NCBI GenBank assembly: GCA_015680685.1
Contig: MNCI01001065.1
Span: 1,568,868-1,632,867, forward strand
Origin: Gnetum montanum
Taxonomy: Eukaryota; Streptophyta; Gnetopsida; Gnetales; Gnetaceae
Reading direction: 5' to 3'
DNA: 64,000 nucleotides
Shown here: piece by piece, positions 29,819 through 42,313 of the stretch
Layout of the letters: each line of letters begins with the position of its first letter
Position numbering within the stretch: position 1 is the stretch's first letter
Program-made: the position numbers and the translations under genes
The notes under the pieces: model-generated
Databases searched by the model: none
Told to the model about the DNA's origin: nothing
Seen by the model: only the letters and a program-made list of their open reading frames with translations

Positions 29819-32560
29819 TCATGTAATCCATTTCCTATCTAGCTCTGGGTGACACAGATTCCAATTTGGGTTGGACTTATTGTTCATGTTGTAATTGTAC
29901 TCTTTAAAAGCTTGCAGCAATGAGACACCCTGCATCAAAAGTGGATGTTTTTGATACATATTAATAAGAGTTGTATAGTTTTTAGCTTCATCAGTTTCAT
30001 CTAAATTAATTTGAACTTTTTTGTACACCTCTCAAGAAACATTGAGTGTGCAAAAAACATGACTACAGTTTACCAAAGGAAGCTCATACAACATGTGATA
30101 GACCTCCATAACACCAATGTATTTATCTGCAGTAGCATCCATCATGAGCCTTCTGTAGACTAATAAAGAATCTTCATGAGGATCCCTTGACTCAAAAATT
30201 TGCAACAACATGTCGTGAAAAGATTGTGATTTCTTCTCTATTTTAGTTGCATATTTTATGATATATTTTATGACAACATATTGTAACATTATTGGTTGAA
30301 AATATGTATTTTCCATCCATGTTTGAAGCATCATTTTGTTATGAACATTATGCCTCGAATTGTTTCTTCAAGGAACATAAGTAATCTCATTATTATTTTC
30401 TAGATCTCTCTGAAGAGTTGATTCTAAAGATAATGACCAAGGAACATTGTACCTAGAATTCAAAAATATGAAAGTTGAATATCTATATATTTTTTCCCAT
30501 GATAAATTAAAATTTTAATTTGAAATAAAAATGAATGCAATGGTGAAGAAATAGTAATGATACAACATTTTGATTAGAAAGTGGCACCTACAAATGTCTT
30601 TATCATTACATTTTCGTAAGCATGCATTGGGTTTGCATACAGTATGTCTTTGAACAACATTAAGCAAATTAGCATAATCAGTTTTTAAATCCATACATTG
30701 TAGTTGTTCAACAGTCAACTCACATGGATGATGCAACATATTTACACGTAAAGCCTAAGTGAGAAGACAAATTGAAAGAAGTAACAATGGAGAAATTAAT
30801 ATCTTTGTATTCTAAGCAATATCACCAAAAACATTTTGTGTAAAGAATAGAAAAGATAAATGAGAACTTACATTATTTGGATTTCCATTAGTTGTAAATC
30901 TTGGATTCCATGCATTTGTAATTGAATCAAAAAATTCCTTTGCCCTATGCATGATGTGAGGATCATAATGATCAAGCTCATCTACCTTTAGAGCACCCTA
31001 TATCCATAGGAAACCATGCACATGTGGAGATTCACAATGCTTCCACTCATATCGTGTACAATAGTCAACAACATGGAACTCATTCATCAAAATTTTTTTA
31101 AGAAAGGCAATGTGATGATGGTGCACAAACTCTGCAACTATGTGGACTTTCCATGATATTAGTTTCCCTTCAACGTTTAACTTTTGATGAGCTCTCAAGT
31201 GGATCTCCTTCCATCAGATTATGCAACTTAGGCTAATAGAGATTTTCTTCACTTAGAGTAAAAAAAATAGTAGGTGTTCACAACTAATTCACCATGCCAA
31301 TTAGCTCTACTTTACATTTTCTCCAATAAGATGATGTACCACGAATGGATGTACCATATTGATTAAATTATCAACAATGACATGTGATGGAGCATTATGC
31401 AATTTTTCTCATAGTTCTTCAATAGTTATGGGTGCATCAACAATATTTTTTTAAAAAAATTACAGTGGTAGATTCCATTGCCTATCTCCTTCTAATGACA
31501 TTATAAATATAATACATACAAATAAATCACACATCATTACTTAAATGTTATAAAAAACATTATGAATAATGATAATAACAAACAAATGAAGAATTAATAT
31601 TTACCTGAATCGCTTGTGACATCCAAATATACCATATTTATAGCGAATAAGATGTTTTGCATATTCATGAAATCTAACATCTTTAGCTCTTTGCTCAAGA
31701 AAATCACATTTTCCTTCAGGAAAAAGACTTGGAAATGCCATCGTAAAGAGCCCCATCATGTTATACTCATTAATAGGAGAATCAGATATGAAAGGCCATT
31801 GAGCAACATCTAAATCCTGCAATGATGGATTATGCATCCATGCTCTTATCCAATAAATTTTCTTTCTTACAATTCTAGGATGTTGTGCAATTGACGATGT
31901 GTGACTGATAATGTTTTCTTCATCTATTTAAAGCAAAGGACCTTGAAACTGCAATCTCATTTCTTCATCCTTTTCTAATAATGGAATATAAGTAATGCTA
32001 TGGAAGATGTTAACATCACCAATATGAGCAACATCATTTAATGCATGCATAGCAATCTTGACATCTTGATAGTACGGATCATTTTCCTTCTTAAAAATCA
32101 AGGCTTCATAAACTTGTCTCTTGTTGATAATAAAATTATACTCGGTGCCCATTTGATCTATTGTTCTCAATATTAAGAAAGGGATATCTTTAATTCTAAG
32201 AGGAAATCTTTTAGTAATTTGTGTGACATCCTAACCAAAGCTAATTGTGTGACCTTTATACTTGAATTGTCCACCAATTGCATGTGTAACTTGTAAAATG
32301 GAATTGATTTTTGCAATTAACATTTCTTCAACCTTAGTTCAATACCCTGGGATAGGTGGTTGGATACCAAGATCCATGTCATTTTCAATAGAAAATCATT
32401 TGATTTCACAACCAAAACTATCAAGAATATTATGTTTCTTTTCATTAATGCACCTATTGCATGTGGGTCCCCTACTTATGGGTGAATCCAATAATATGCC
32501 AAGAAACATTTCATTGCATACACATTGCAGGAACATGGATTTGCAAAACTTCTAACTGTA
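29819..32560 (-). pseudogene. Helitron Rep/helicase protein remnant (N-terminal and Rep part)
   Basis: Minus-strand blocks from right to left follow plant Helitron proteins. The N-terminal DUF6570-like region: VEEMLIAKINSILQVTHAIG, GGQFKYKGHTISFG, YYQDVKIAMHALNDVAHIGD. The Helitron-like N domain: INEYNMMGLFTMAFPSLFPE, HLIRYKYGIFGCHKRFR. Then HVVDYCTRYEWKHCESPHVH with GFLWI (Rep region, H-x-H of the SPHVHG motif kept), YANLLNVVQRHTVC with CLRKCN, VVIKYIIKYATKIEKKS, and VYHMLYELPLVNCSHVF. It stops at about 29819 before any helicase (Walker A/B) motif. Stops and shifts separate the blocks. A dead, 3'-truncated copy. Confidence 0.8.
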
Positions 32561-33408
32561 GTATTAAAATTTTGTATTGCATGAGCAATTTTTGTACCTA
32601 TCTTTTGCAATCTTGGGAAAGACTGAATAGGTTATGAAGAAGGCACTTCCATTGTTGGTGCACTGGTGATATATGTAGCTTCATTTATTTGATGAAATGA
32701 ATTATCCTCCTATTGATGTTGCCTCATTCGGTGCTCACTCTCACTATAATGTGGTTGTTCTTGATCTTCTTGCAATTGTTGTTCTTCTTCGTGTGTGATT
32801 TCTAGAATAGATGTTGCTTGATTAATAGGCACATATGCATTTCCATTGTCTTGCAAAAAATGTTTGGAAATTTAAACTAAAAATTGAATTAAAATATGTA
32901 CCAACTTGAGTATGGGCAGACACCAACCTACATTTCTTCTTGATTATTTACATTATTAGTATCAATAATGCAGATCATTGCATTGGATAAATTTCGAAGT
33001 GATAAGAGGGGATTTGAAGTTGATGCAGCCTAAAAATATATATAAAATGTAAGTATGCAAATAAAATGAGAAGATTTTCCTATGATAAATATTTGTTTTG
33101 AAATATTAAAAAATGCATAAATTAGATACTCTTGAATTTTGTAGAATTATTTGTCATTCTCCTTCACATCGTTTTGCTTCTCATTTTAGAAATCATCTTC
33201 TCTCCTCTATAGTCATTAATTTTGAATTTTTAGTTTTTATGATTCATGGCTATCCTCTACCTTGGCCATGCCCATTGCCACGACCTACATGAATCATATT
33301 ACTCGTTGCAACAAATGGTTGTTGTTGCTAATCTTGAAGAGAGTATTCTTCGCCTTCTCTATTAGGACTAATAGCAGTAGGATCCATGTTTTTTGAAAAT
33401 GTACATGA
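32561..33408. other. Probable N-terminal flank of Helitron remnant
   Basis: AT-rich with short runs such as TTGTTGTTCTTCTTC on the plus strand (Gln/Glu-rich on the minus strand), which may be the decayed N-terminus or 5' flank of the Helitron gene. No ends (5' TC) could be assigned. Confidence 0.35.
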
Positions 33409-33750
33409 GGAAATATGAAGAGATGAATGGGGGGCCTAGGGATCAAGGATGTTAATCAAATAGAGATTCAACTTCCTACAATGACTCTTTAGCTCACCTG
33501 CATGTGGCACGTGTGTGTGAGGGAATATGAAGAGATGAATGGGAAGCCCAGGGGTCTAGGGATGTCAATTGCATAGAGATTCAACTCCCCTGCAATGACT
33601 CTTTAGCTCCCTTTCAAGTGGTGTGTGAATGTGAGGGAATACGAAGAGATAAATGGGGAGCCCTAAGATCAGGGGACATCAATCAAATAGAGATTTGGCT
33701 CCCCTATAGTGACTCTTTGGCTCCCCTACACGTGGTGCATGATGTGGAGA
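33409..33750 (+). repeat. 113-114 bp tandem repeat, three units
   Basis: Units start at 33409, 33522 and 33636 with GGAATATGAAGAGATGAATG or close variants. Each contains AGAGATTCAACTCCCCTGCA and GACTCTTTAGCTCCC variants. They are diverged but clearly aligned. A pyrimidine tract (mostly C) follows at 33764-33797. Confidence 0.85.
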
Positions 33751-33799
33751 GTGACAAAATACACTCCCCCCTTCCCCACTCCCCCCCCTCCCCCACCTT

Positions 33800-34955
33800 G
33801 ATCATGCAATATGTGTTAGCCTCTTAGCCAAAATTAAGTTTTCTGTGAAAATATCATTTTCCTTATCATAAAGAGTTTTTGACACATGTATCTCTGTAAT
33901 GTATGGATTAACATCAATTTTTGAAAACCTTTTTCTTCACATGTACCATCCACACTTGAGAATCTTCACAATGCACATTTACTAGAGGTATAAGATGCTA
34001 AAACATACCATCACAATGTTAATAGTTATGTCCTGGCTATGGTAAGCAACTGAACATGATGTTTTACTTTGGTTTTCCACCACACTAGCATTTGGTGTAA
34101 GTGACATTCAATTATACAATGTGATGTTTTCAGAAGTAAAAGCTACATGGTATATGCTCTACCTAATACATTCTAGTGCATCAGATTCGATTCAAATTTT
34201 TCTTACACTATGCTAGTAGGAGTACCTTTTCCTCATGGGAGGATACTCTAGTACTATATAACACAACTCATGTTTACACGTTCTATTAAATCCTCAACTA
34301 TTAGATCATTATACACAAGTAATTCTTCAAAAGGTAACAAGATAATTTGTCAATGTGGTTGATAATTTATATAGGGTAACAATATGAACAAATGTTTAGA
34401 GTTTAACTTTGAAGAACTTCAAGGTGAAAGTAGTCTCACACTTTTAATGTCAAATATTTAGCTTATCATAGTGTAACACATGTAGGAGTACTTTAATTCA
34501 AAGGATTATTCTATAACAAAATAGTAATATTTCAAACCAAACAATATGTAAGAAGGTAAATAAGTAGGTAGTATAGTATTTTTCTACTTTTTTTAAAGTA
34601 ACATATTTAAGGGGTTATTCATTAATGAAGTAGTAATAGTTCAAACCTAACAACATGTAAGGAAAATAAGTAGGTAGCATAGTATTTTTACTTGTTTAAA
34701 AGTAAAAAGGTAGCATAATGATTTCCTACTTTCTTGAAAGAAGTTGTAGATCTTCCTTAATATTTTAAACTATTGTTTTGTAACTAAAAACATTTTTTTA
34801 ATAATATATACCCCCAGGACATAATCAAATTATAACTTTATAAGTTAGCATTGTTCAAAAAAATAAAACGTATAACTTGGAGCTTTCAAATCAATAGTTT
34901 TACAGAAAAATTATATATATATGAAATAGACATGGGACTGGTACTATAATAAAGC
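33800..34955. other. AT-rich DNA with a duplicated segment of about 110 bp
   Basis: A direct duplication (about 34499-34607 and 34610-34720) shares AAATAAGTAGGTAG and ATAGTATTTTT. A decayed minus-strand fragment of the tRNA-like SINE (AACTTGGAGCTTTCAAATCA) may lie near 34870. No gene seen. Confidence 0.5.
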
Positions 34956-34959
34956 AAAT

Positions 34960-35930
34960 CTGGGAAATACATCAGCCTAGGCAAGACCTAGGTAGGGTAG
35001 TTGTTACTGCTACCATTACCTTCCTTGATGAAGATGTTAACCTTCATGTCATGCTTGTAAGAGGTAGTTGTTCTTGTCGACAACAATTCTAGGATCCATG
35101 ATTAGCACCCATCGACAATTGCTGACATGTAGCTATAATAGAAAAATGTTGAAGGTGGTCTATGTGAAGTTCTGTAGATCCAGCATGACATCATGGTAGT
35201 TGTTCATGTAGTCGAGATTGTTCCAGATGACGTTGAGCGGAATCATGTTCTGGATATAACAGCTTACTTCTATGGCCATGCCAAAGATGTTGGAGTACCC
35301 CCAGTAGCATTGGTGGAAGCTAAATGCCCAGTGTGGTTGCACTACCAGGCATCTGATGATCTTCATGTACTACTACACCATCAATAACGTTGTTAGTCTA
35401 GCAAAGAAGTATAGGTCTAGGATGCTTCCAAGCATGATGTATGTCAACAATGACACCTGGTACTTGATCTTCATGCCATTGCTATTGAGCAATAGCATGC
35501 TGTCACTATGCATGGATCCACTAGCTCAAATGTCAAGGTAGAAGGGATGTGAGTCATAGGTCTGCATGTTCATGAAAAACCTAGGGATGTCAGAGTTTCA
35601 CATGACATGCTCTTCCTGCTTGTTGTCCCTACCAATGTGGAACATTTCATGAGTGCTCTCTACAAGACTCAATAATGTGAAGTTGCTTGGTATGGTTGTG
35701 CCAAGCTCTAGGTACTAGTCCTTGGACACCAAGTTGGAGGAGCATGTGTTGAAGTGCATTTCTCCAGTGGAGCACCATGTGAGCTAAAAGTCAAATAGCT
35801 GTTGTGCAAATTTGAAGGCCAAGTTGGATACTGATGATGATGAGGGTGTAATTACTTGTCACTCATGGCACAATGCTTTGTAGCACCTTCCATCGTTGCC
35901 TCAAAATGTCACAAATGATCACTTGCAGAA
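34960..35930 (-). pseudogene. GH31 glycosidase (alpha-glucosidase/alpha-xylosidase-like) gene fragment
   Basis: The minus strand reads, across stops: YLELGTTIPSNFTLL, HSDSMLLLNSNGMKIKYQ, LLTYIMLGSILDLYFFARLT, then PHWAFSFHQCYWGYSN, IPLNVIWNNLDYMNNYHDVM, CRWVLIMDPRI and a decayed end near LMYFP. These follow plant GH31 enzymes (LLLNSNGMD, LTYKxIGGxxDFYFFxGP, PYWSFGFHQCRxGYxN, IPLExxWxDxDYM, LILDPGI). The region lies before the catalytic WxDMNE site, which is absent. Only about a quarter of a full enzyme is covered. Four or more stops. Probably a captured or retroposed fragment. Confidence 0.75.
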
Positions 35931-35975
35931 TCATCAATAAGATGTATGTCACCTCCACCATCAATTCTTTGATGT

Positions 35976-36935
35976 TGTTGTTGCCAACCTCGCCCATGCG
36001 ATCACATGGGGTCATGATCAACAAAACTATCCTATAAAACTATATATCGTTTCGCCAAGGAATGTTGACATGCAAGAAGGTGAACCGATATGCGGGAAGG
36101 TGAACTGATATGCGGGAAGGTGAACTAATATGCAAGAAGGTGGACCAATGTGTGAGAATGTGAACTAATGTGTAGGAAGGTGAATCGACATGCTAGAAAG
36201 TGAAACATCACTACTAAGAAATTATAAAGTAGAGAACGAAGATGACGTTAGAGGGGGAGTGAGAGCCTCCTTAACAAATTGGGCTCTCTTCTTGAATAGT
36301 TGTGCCTCTCTCCATTGAGGTGCATGCAGATGGGAAGGGGGTCTTCAAGGGCTAAGAGACCAACAGACAACAATTTTTTTCTCTCTCTCTTCTCCTATTT
36401 TTCTTCGAGGAAATGGGGGCCACGTCCAACAGTGAGGTAGCTACAGTAGGCAACTCTCCCTCTATCCAGCAACATAGATGGAATAGAGACAAATTATCTA
36501 GTGCATGGTAATAGGTAGCAGATTGTCCAATGTGTGGTAGTAGGTGGTAGGAGTGTTCCAAGTGAACGATAGATGGCAGGTAGTGGCTACGCATCGTTGT
36601 TTGTCAACAACAGGCCAACACGTAAACTCAGACAGCATGATAGGTTAAAACCCATGGTAGTTGCTATCATGTGTCTACACCAACACCAAGAAAGAAAACT
36701 CGTGTTAGAAGATAATTGCATAGGGCACCTCTCGTATTCAAGATAATCATATAATTTTTAGCTAGCAATCATTTATTTCCTTTTTTAGTTTCCTATTTTC
36801 AAAAGGCCACATAGCCCTCTCTAGTTGAGACTATTCTTAGGTTTCCATATCCATATGGAAGGTGTCATAAGCAATTATCTCCTAAAATGAGTTTTCTTTC
36901 CTAGTGTTGGTGCATCCAAATTTTATGCATCAACA
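35976..36935 (+). repeat. LTR-like repeat, copy A
   Basis: Begins TGTTGTTGCCAACCTCGCCC and ends ATGCATCAACA, so TG...CA termini. Matches copy B (37334-38733) and, inverted, copy C (39301-40486). After the end stands TTTTGGTGCTAGAAGGAGGG, which could be a primer-binding region. That suggests A is a 5' LTR whose element is lost. Shorter than B and C because a central segment is missing. Confidence 0.6.
36076..36206 (+). repeat. 20-bp tandem repeat in copy A (6.5 units)
   Basis: Unit GAAGGTGAACTGATATGCGG, repeated with small changes. Copy B has about 3.5 units at 37434-37504. Copy C has a decayed inverted version near 40340-40400. Number varies between copies. Confidence 0.85.
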
Positions 36936-37333
36936 CATTTTTGGTGCTAGAAGGAGGGCCATTTTACCCGTTTATCAGCTCTTCTTGCCATTTTCTTGTG
37001 GTTCTTTTATTTTCTAATCCTATCTTGAAACCTATTGTTTTTTTTTAAATCTTTATCTTCAGCCCTTTATTTTCTACCTTTTTTTATGCTTTTCATTTTC
37101 TAAAAATTGTTGTTATCAAAACCTTTTTGTTATAACCCTTGTTTCCCAGTCTCATTTTTGAATTTCTGATTTTGGTGATCCTTACTTAAGTCCTAACTTG
37201 GGTGTGGTGGTTTTATTATTCAATTTTACATTTATTTTTCTAAAATTTTTCTTATTTTATTATTTTCCTTTTAATATTTCATAGTTTTTGTTACTCCTTG
37301 CGCTTGCATGCAATTTGTTGTTTTGGAACTAAG

Positions 37334-38733
37334 TGTTGTGGCCAACCTCATCCATGCTATTGCATGGGGCCATGATAAACAAAACTATCTTATAAAATCA
37401 TATACCATTTTACCAAGCAATTTTGATGTGTAGGAAGGTGAATTGACATGCAAGGAGGTGGAACAATGTGCGGGAAGGTGAACAAACATGCAGGAAGGTG
37501 AAACATCGGTAATAGGTGACTATAAAGTAGAGAATGGAGATGACATTAGAGGGGGAGTGAGGACCTCCTTAACAAATTGAGCTCTCTTCCCAAACAACTA
37601 TGCCTCTCTCCATTGAGGCACATGTAGATGGGTAAGGGGGTCTCTAGGGGCTAAGAAACCAATGGACAATAATTTTTTCTCTCTCTTTTCTTCTTTTTTT
37701 CTTAGGTCCAACAGTGAGGCAACTATAGTGAGCAACTCTCCCTTTTTTCAATAGCATAGATGGAATAGTGGTAGATTATCTAGCACATGATAGCAAGCAA
37801 CAGACTATCTATCACATGGTAGCAGGTGTCAAGAGTGCCCCACATGAATGACGGGTAGTAGGTGGTGGCTATGCACTGTTGTTTGTCAACAATGTGCCAA
37901 TGCGTAGACTCAGAAAATGCGATAGGCTAAAACCCATGGCAATTGCTACCATGCATTTGAAATAACATAGATAGTGCACACAACTATAGGCAGCCTCTAG
38001 CAAGCAATGATAGGCATGGGATTTGCAAAGAGCATTGGCCTGATAGTTAGCACGTCAACACATCCACAGTGATAGTAGTCGTAGACCTATGGGGTGCATG
38101 TGATTCAGTTTTCTCTCTTCTTTCTACCTGTAGTAATGAACATAGAAGTTGTAGACAGAAATTGTAGTGATGTGCATGGCTAGTAAAACACTAGGTAGTC
38201 TCTCTCTCTCTCTTACTAGTGACAGTGGGCAACATGGTGCATTCTGTGTATGCATAAGAGATGCATTAGCAGGCACCATCAACGAGCTTCTCCTCTTTGG
38301 TGGGGCATGTGAGATTTTGCCTCCTCTTTTCTTTGGCATGTATGCCATCCTCTTCTCTCATGTTGTAGCAACTGTGGTAGTAGAGCTAGAGAGGCAGCAC
38401 CTCCCCATGGTAGTCTCTCTTTCTTTCTTGCCCTCTTCAAGTGACGATTGCAATCTTCCTGCCTAGTAGTGGACACCATCAATAGTAATCGATCCACACC
38501 ATAAACAAGACTAGGAAAAATTTATTTATTTTACTTATTATATTTGAGGCAATCATTTAATTTAAATTCCAGATTTTCTTTTTTAGTTTACTATTTTCAA
38601 AAGGCCATGTAGCCCTCTCCAGCTGAGACTATTCTCAAGTTTCTCTATCCATACAGGAGGCACCTTAGGCAATAGTCTTCTAAATTGAGTTTTCTTTCTT
38701 GGTGTTGGTGCATCCAAATTTTATGCATTAATA
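37334..38733 (+). repeat. LTR-like repeat, copy B
   Basis: Begins TGTTGTGGCCAACCTCATCC and ends near ATGCATTAATA. Carries an extra central segment of about 450 bp (37960-38520) relative to copy A, related to the middle of copy C. Short open frames here are incidental. Confidence 0.6.
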
Positions 38734-39300
38734 TATGTCTTCACCATACTATGTGTACTAGCTTGGATTTTTTTTATTGTTATTGTCACTACTGGAGTTG
38801 GTGTTGTTTTGCAATACTTACAGTTTGGTTGCAAAACTCAAGTACCTACCCCTAAACTGATTCATGGATGACACATTGTATCACAGCTTAGCCTCCGCTA
38901 GACTACTCACAATCCATATCCCAAGTGCAAGCATGAACATAATTCTATGGTAGACTTCCATTGTCTTCATGTTGCATTTCTTGAATTCAAGTCATGAACT
39001 TGCATCTATGTCCTTGTGATTTCACCTACAGTGCCTCACTTTTTATATGGTAAAATCTAATTATCCCCAAGTCTTAACATTTTATACTTGATGTCAACTC
39101 ATCCAAAATTGGGTTGGGATTGCTCTTTTGTGTGCTATTTTTGTTGTGGGTTCTGCTTGCAACCAAGATAAGATCCATCCTTTGGTGAATTCAAGAAATC
39201 ACTTGTTGTGCTAGTAGGCTATCCATTTTTCATTTTTGTACCTTCCATTTTATCATGTCCTATTGTGCCTATTAAAATGATAGGATATTTGCTACCTCTT
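38734..39300. other. Spacer between inverted copies B and C
   Basis: A 567-bp stretch without recognised coding or repeat content. It is the loop of a potential long hairpin. Confidence 0.45.
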
Positions 39301-39810
39301 TGTTGATGCATAAATTTTGGTTGCACCAACACCTAAGGAAGAAAAACTTGTTTTAGGAGATTATTGCTTAAGGTGCCTCTCGTATGGGTATGGAAACCCA
39401 CGAATAGTCTTAGCTAGAGAGGGCTATGTGATCTTTTGAAAATAGTAAAAAAACATAAGAATTTTAATTGAAATGAGTGTTTCAAAATCAAAAATACAAA
39501 AGGTAACCAAAATAAATTTTCCCTACTTTCATACTATTGTCACCATTCATCACTAGTCCATTGTGAACCCTGCCATATCCAACACTACTTGTAGTCATAC
39601 AAGGAGGTAGGGAGAGAGAAGAGGTTGGATGAAGAGGCCCACTCATGTGTCTCTGATGCATGGATAGAATGTGCCCCATTGCTAGTATGAGAGAGGAAAA
39701 TTTTTCCCTATTTGAAGCACCCTACCGTGAATGCACCATCCACCAATAATAGAATAGAATTGTAGAACCCATACTTGAAATTGCTACTATCAACTACCAC
39801 AACACTGTAG

Positions 39811-39869
<59 letters not shown>

Positions 39870-40486
39870 AGTCACCAGATCCCATTGTCATGTGTTGATA
39901 GATGCATTGTTGTCTCCAGTCCTACATCTGCTACCTTCATGGATGTGCCAAAAAAAGGGAAAAGAAAAATCATCGCCTCTTGGTTTTTTACTGAGATTGT
40001 TGATCGTTGTCCACGTAGCTCTACTATTACTGACTGTTGCTGGTCCATTGCCAAGAATAAAGAAACAGGACTGTAGAACTTGCTTGTTGTGCCTGCTGTC
40101 CATGCATGTTAGCTACATGACTACCATCTTAAGAAAAAAAAGAGAAGAGAGAGAGAGAAAAAAACCATCGTCCACTAGTTTCTCAGCCCCTAGAGACCCC
40201 TTGCCCATCTACATGCACCTTAATGGAGAGAGAAGCAACTGTTCAAGAAGAGAGCTCGATTTGTTAAGGAGGCCCTTGCTCCTCCCACCTTTGACATCAT
40301 TTTCATTTTTTGCTTTTTTACCACCTATTAGTAACATTTCACCTCCCCACATGTTAGTCCACCTTCCCTCACATCGATCCACCTTCCCACATGTTAATAT
40401 TGCTTGGTGAAATGGTATATGATTTTACAAGACATTTTTGTTGATCATGGCCCTATTCAATAGCATGGGTGAGATTGGCCACAAAA
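39301..40486 (-). repeat. LTR-like repeat, copy C (inverted)
   Basis: The plus strand begins TGTTGATGCATAAATTTTGG and ends GGCCACAAAACTC, the reverse complement of the end and start of copies A and B. Contains a (GA)n microsatellite at 39815-39866. Short frames in this copy are not genes. Confidence 0.6.
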
Positions 40487-41398
40487 CTCTCTAACATAGA
40501 AAATTCCACCATTTATTTCTAATTGCATATCAGTCTCTATCAAATTCTATCTATTCTTTCAAGGAATCATCATTGCTGTGAAGCTTTCCATTATCACATC
40601 CGTGCACAATGTTTGATGGTTGTGTCCATAACTATATTAAGCTTGCCACTACTTTTACATAATCCACTTTCCAATCATGAATAAGATTTTTCAAAGTTCT
40701 AATTAATATGTATAGTTTGAGAATATGATAAAGTTATAATAAATATTTTTCAAAGGGTAATGCTTGCATGCTGGCCATGGCCACAATGCAGTTAGCAAAC
40801 ATAATAAAGCACAACAAGTACTCAGATTACTACTTCAAGGTGACTAAGAGCACAGATGAATTAGAGGCATGTGCTATAGTGATTATGGAGGAGATGTTGA
40901 AGTAGCAGTAATCCTAGCATTGCATTATATAATGAACCCTCCCATAATAATACTGAGGCAAAACATAATGTTGATTAAGATATTATGACATTGATGCACT
41001 TTTAGGTGATTCTAAGTGTGTCCCTAGCCTCCACAAATGCATTGTCAAGTGAAGCTATGTGCATACCCATTTGGAGGCCTTGAACTATGTTGCATGAGAG
41101 TGTTCTCTTTAAAGGATTTTTGTGTTGCACACGAGAGTGTTTCCTAAATACGTTTTTCTTGGATGTGCATTACTTTTTAATTACTATCCTTAGGGATGCT
41201 TTGGTTTGTGTTTGTGAGATGTTTTCATGGATTTTCATTGCCTTGTGGTGACTCTCCTTGGAGGATCTTATCCTAACATAGTTAATTACCCCCTGTTGAT
41301 TATGCATCGTTTTGTGGTACACTCCTCAAAAATGCTTTAGGTAGTATTGCCAATTTCTCTTTTTGGATGTGCATCATGTCACAATTGTACTACTTTAA
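40487..41398. other. No feature recognised
   Basis: AT-rich, repeat-like DNA before the tandem arrays. No frame or edge could be supported. Confidence 0.4.
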
Positions 41399-42292
41399 GG
41401 ATTTTGCGTTTCACAATCAGATGTTTATCATGTTATGTATCTTCCCCCATATCTTATGATTGGGATAGAATCAATCATATCATCCTGCAATCTTTTATAA
41501 ATTTATTTTTAAGGGATCAGTGATGCATGCGTGGATTATTGTAGGATGGTATGTTTGGGTTTGGCTTGGTCATACTATGTGGAGGGAAGGTGAGAGGAGA
41601 GTAGTGACAACTACTCATAGGAATAGAGAAATATATGGGTTATTGCCCAAGGGATGTCTCTCCTTGCACATAATATCATAGCCTCATTATTCACGTTTGT
41701 GACTCACAAGCCTTGTTGTGAGAAGGACACCCCTAAGGGATGAGGTGTCCACATTGTTTGATGTTTACAGTTGAGAGAAAAGGCTCGTAGAGTTGTAGAC
41801 ATGTTTAATGGGGTTGGTTGCACTACATGGATGGATTTCGTGTTTCATAGTTAAATATTTATCATGTTATGTACCTTCCCCCCATATCTTATGACTGGGG
41901 TAGACTCAATCATATTTTCCTACAATCTTATATAAATTAGTTTTTGAGGGATCAGTGATGCATGCATGGATTATTATGGGATGGTATGTTTGGGTTTGGC
42001 CCAATCATACTATATGGGGGGAAGTTGGGGGAAGAGAAGTGATGACTACTTGTAGGAATATAGCGATATGTGGGTTCCCCCTCCCCCTCCCCTCTGCACC
42101 CCCCCGCCCCGCCCTATCCCAAGGGATGTCTCTACTTTCCCATGATATCATAGCCTCATTATTCACATCTATGTCTCATGACCCTTGTTATGAGAAGGAC
42201 ATCTTAGGGGATGGGGTGTTCATGTTGTTCGATGTTTACGGTTGAGAGAAAAGGCTTGTAGAGTTGTGGACATGTTTGATGGGGTTGGTTGC
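41399..42292 (+). repeat. Tandem duplication of a 434-bp unit
   Basis: Unit 1 (41399-41832) and unit 2 (41833-42292) are alike end to end. Shared stretches include GGGATCAGTGATGCATGC and GGTATGTTTGGGTTTGGC. Unit 2 carries an extra C-rich tract of about 30-40 bp at 42075-42118 that is absent from unit 1. Confidence 0.85.
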
Positions 42293-42313
42293 TAGGAAGC
42301 CTAGTTCCTAGAA

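Noticed and set aside
38124-38497. Overlapping frames of 72-99 codons in repeat copy B
   Set aside because: They overlap on both strands, lack known motifs and lie in a repeat whose other copies do not keep the frames.
39872-40410. Frames up to 172 codons in repeat copy C
   Set aside because: Overlapping in several frames in low-complexity purine/pyrimidine DNA; not conserved in copies A and B.
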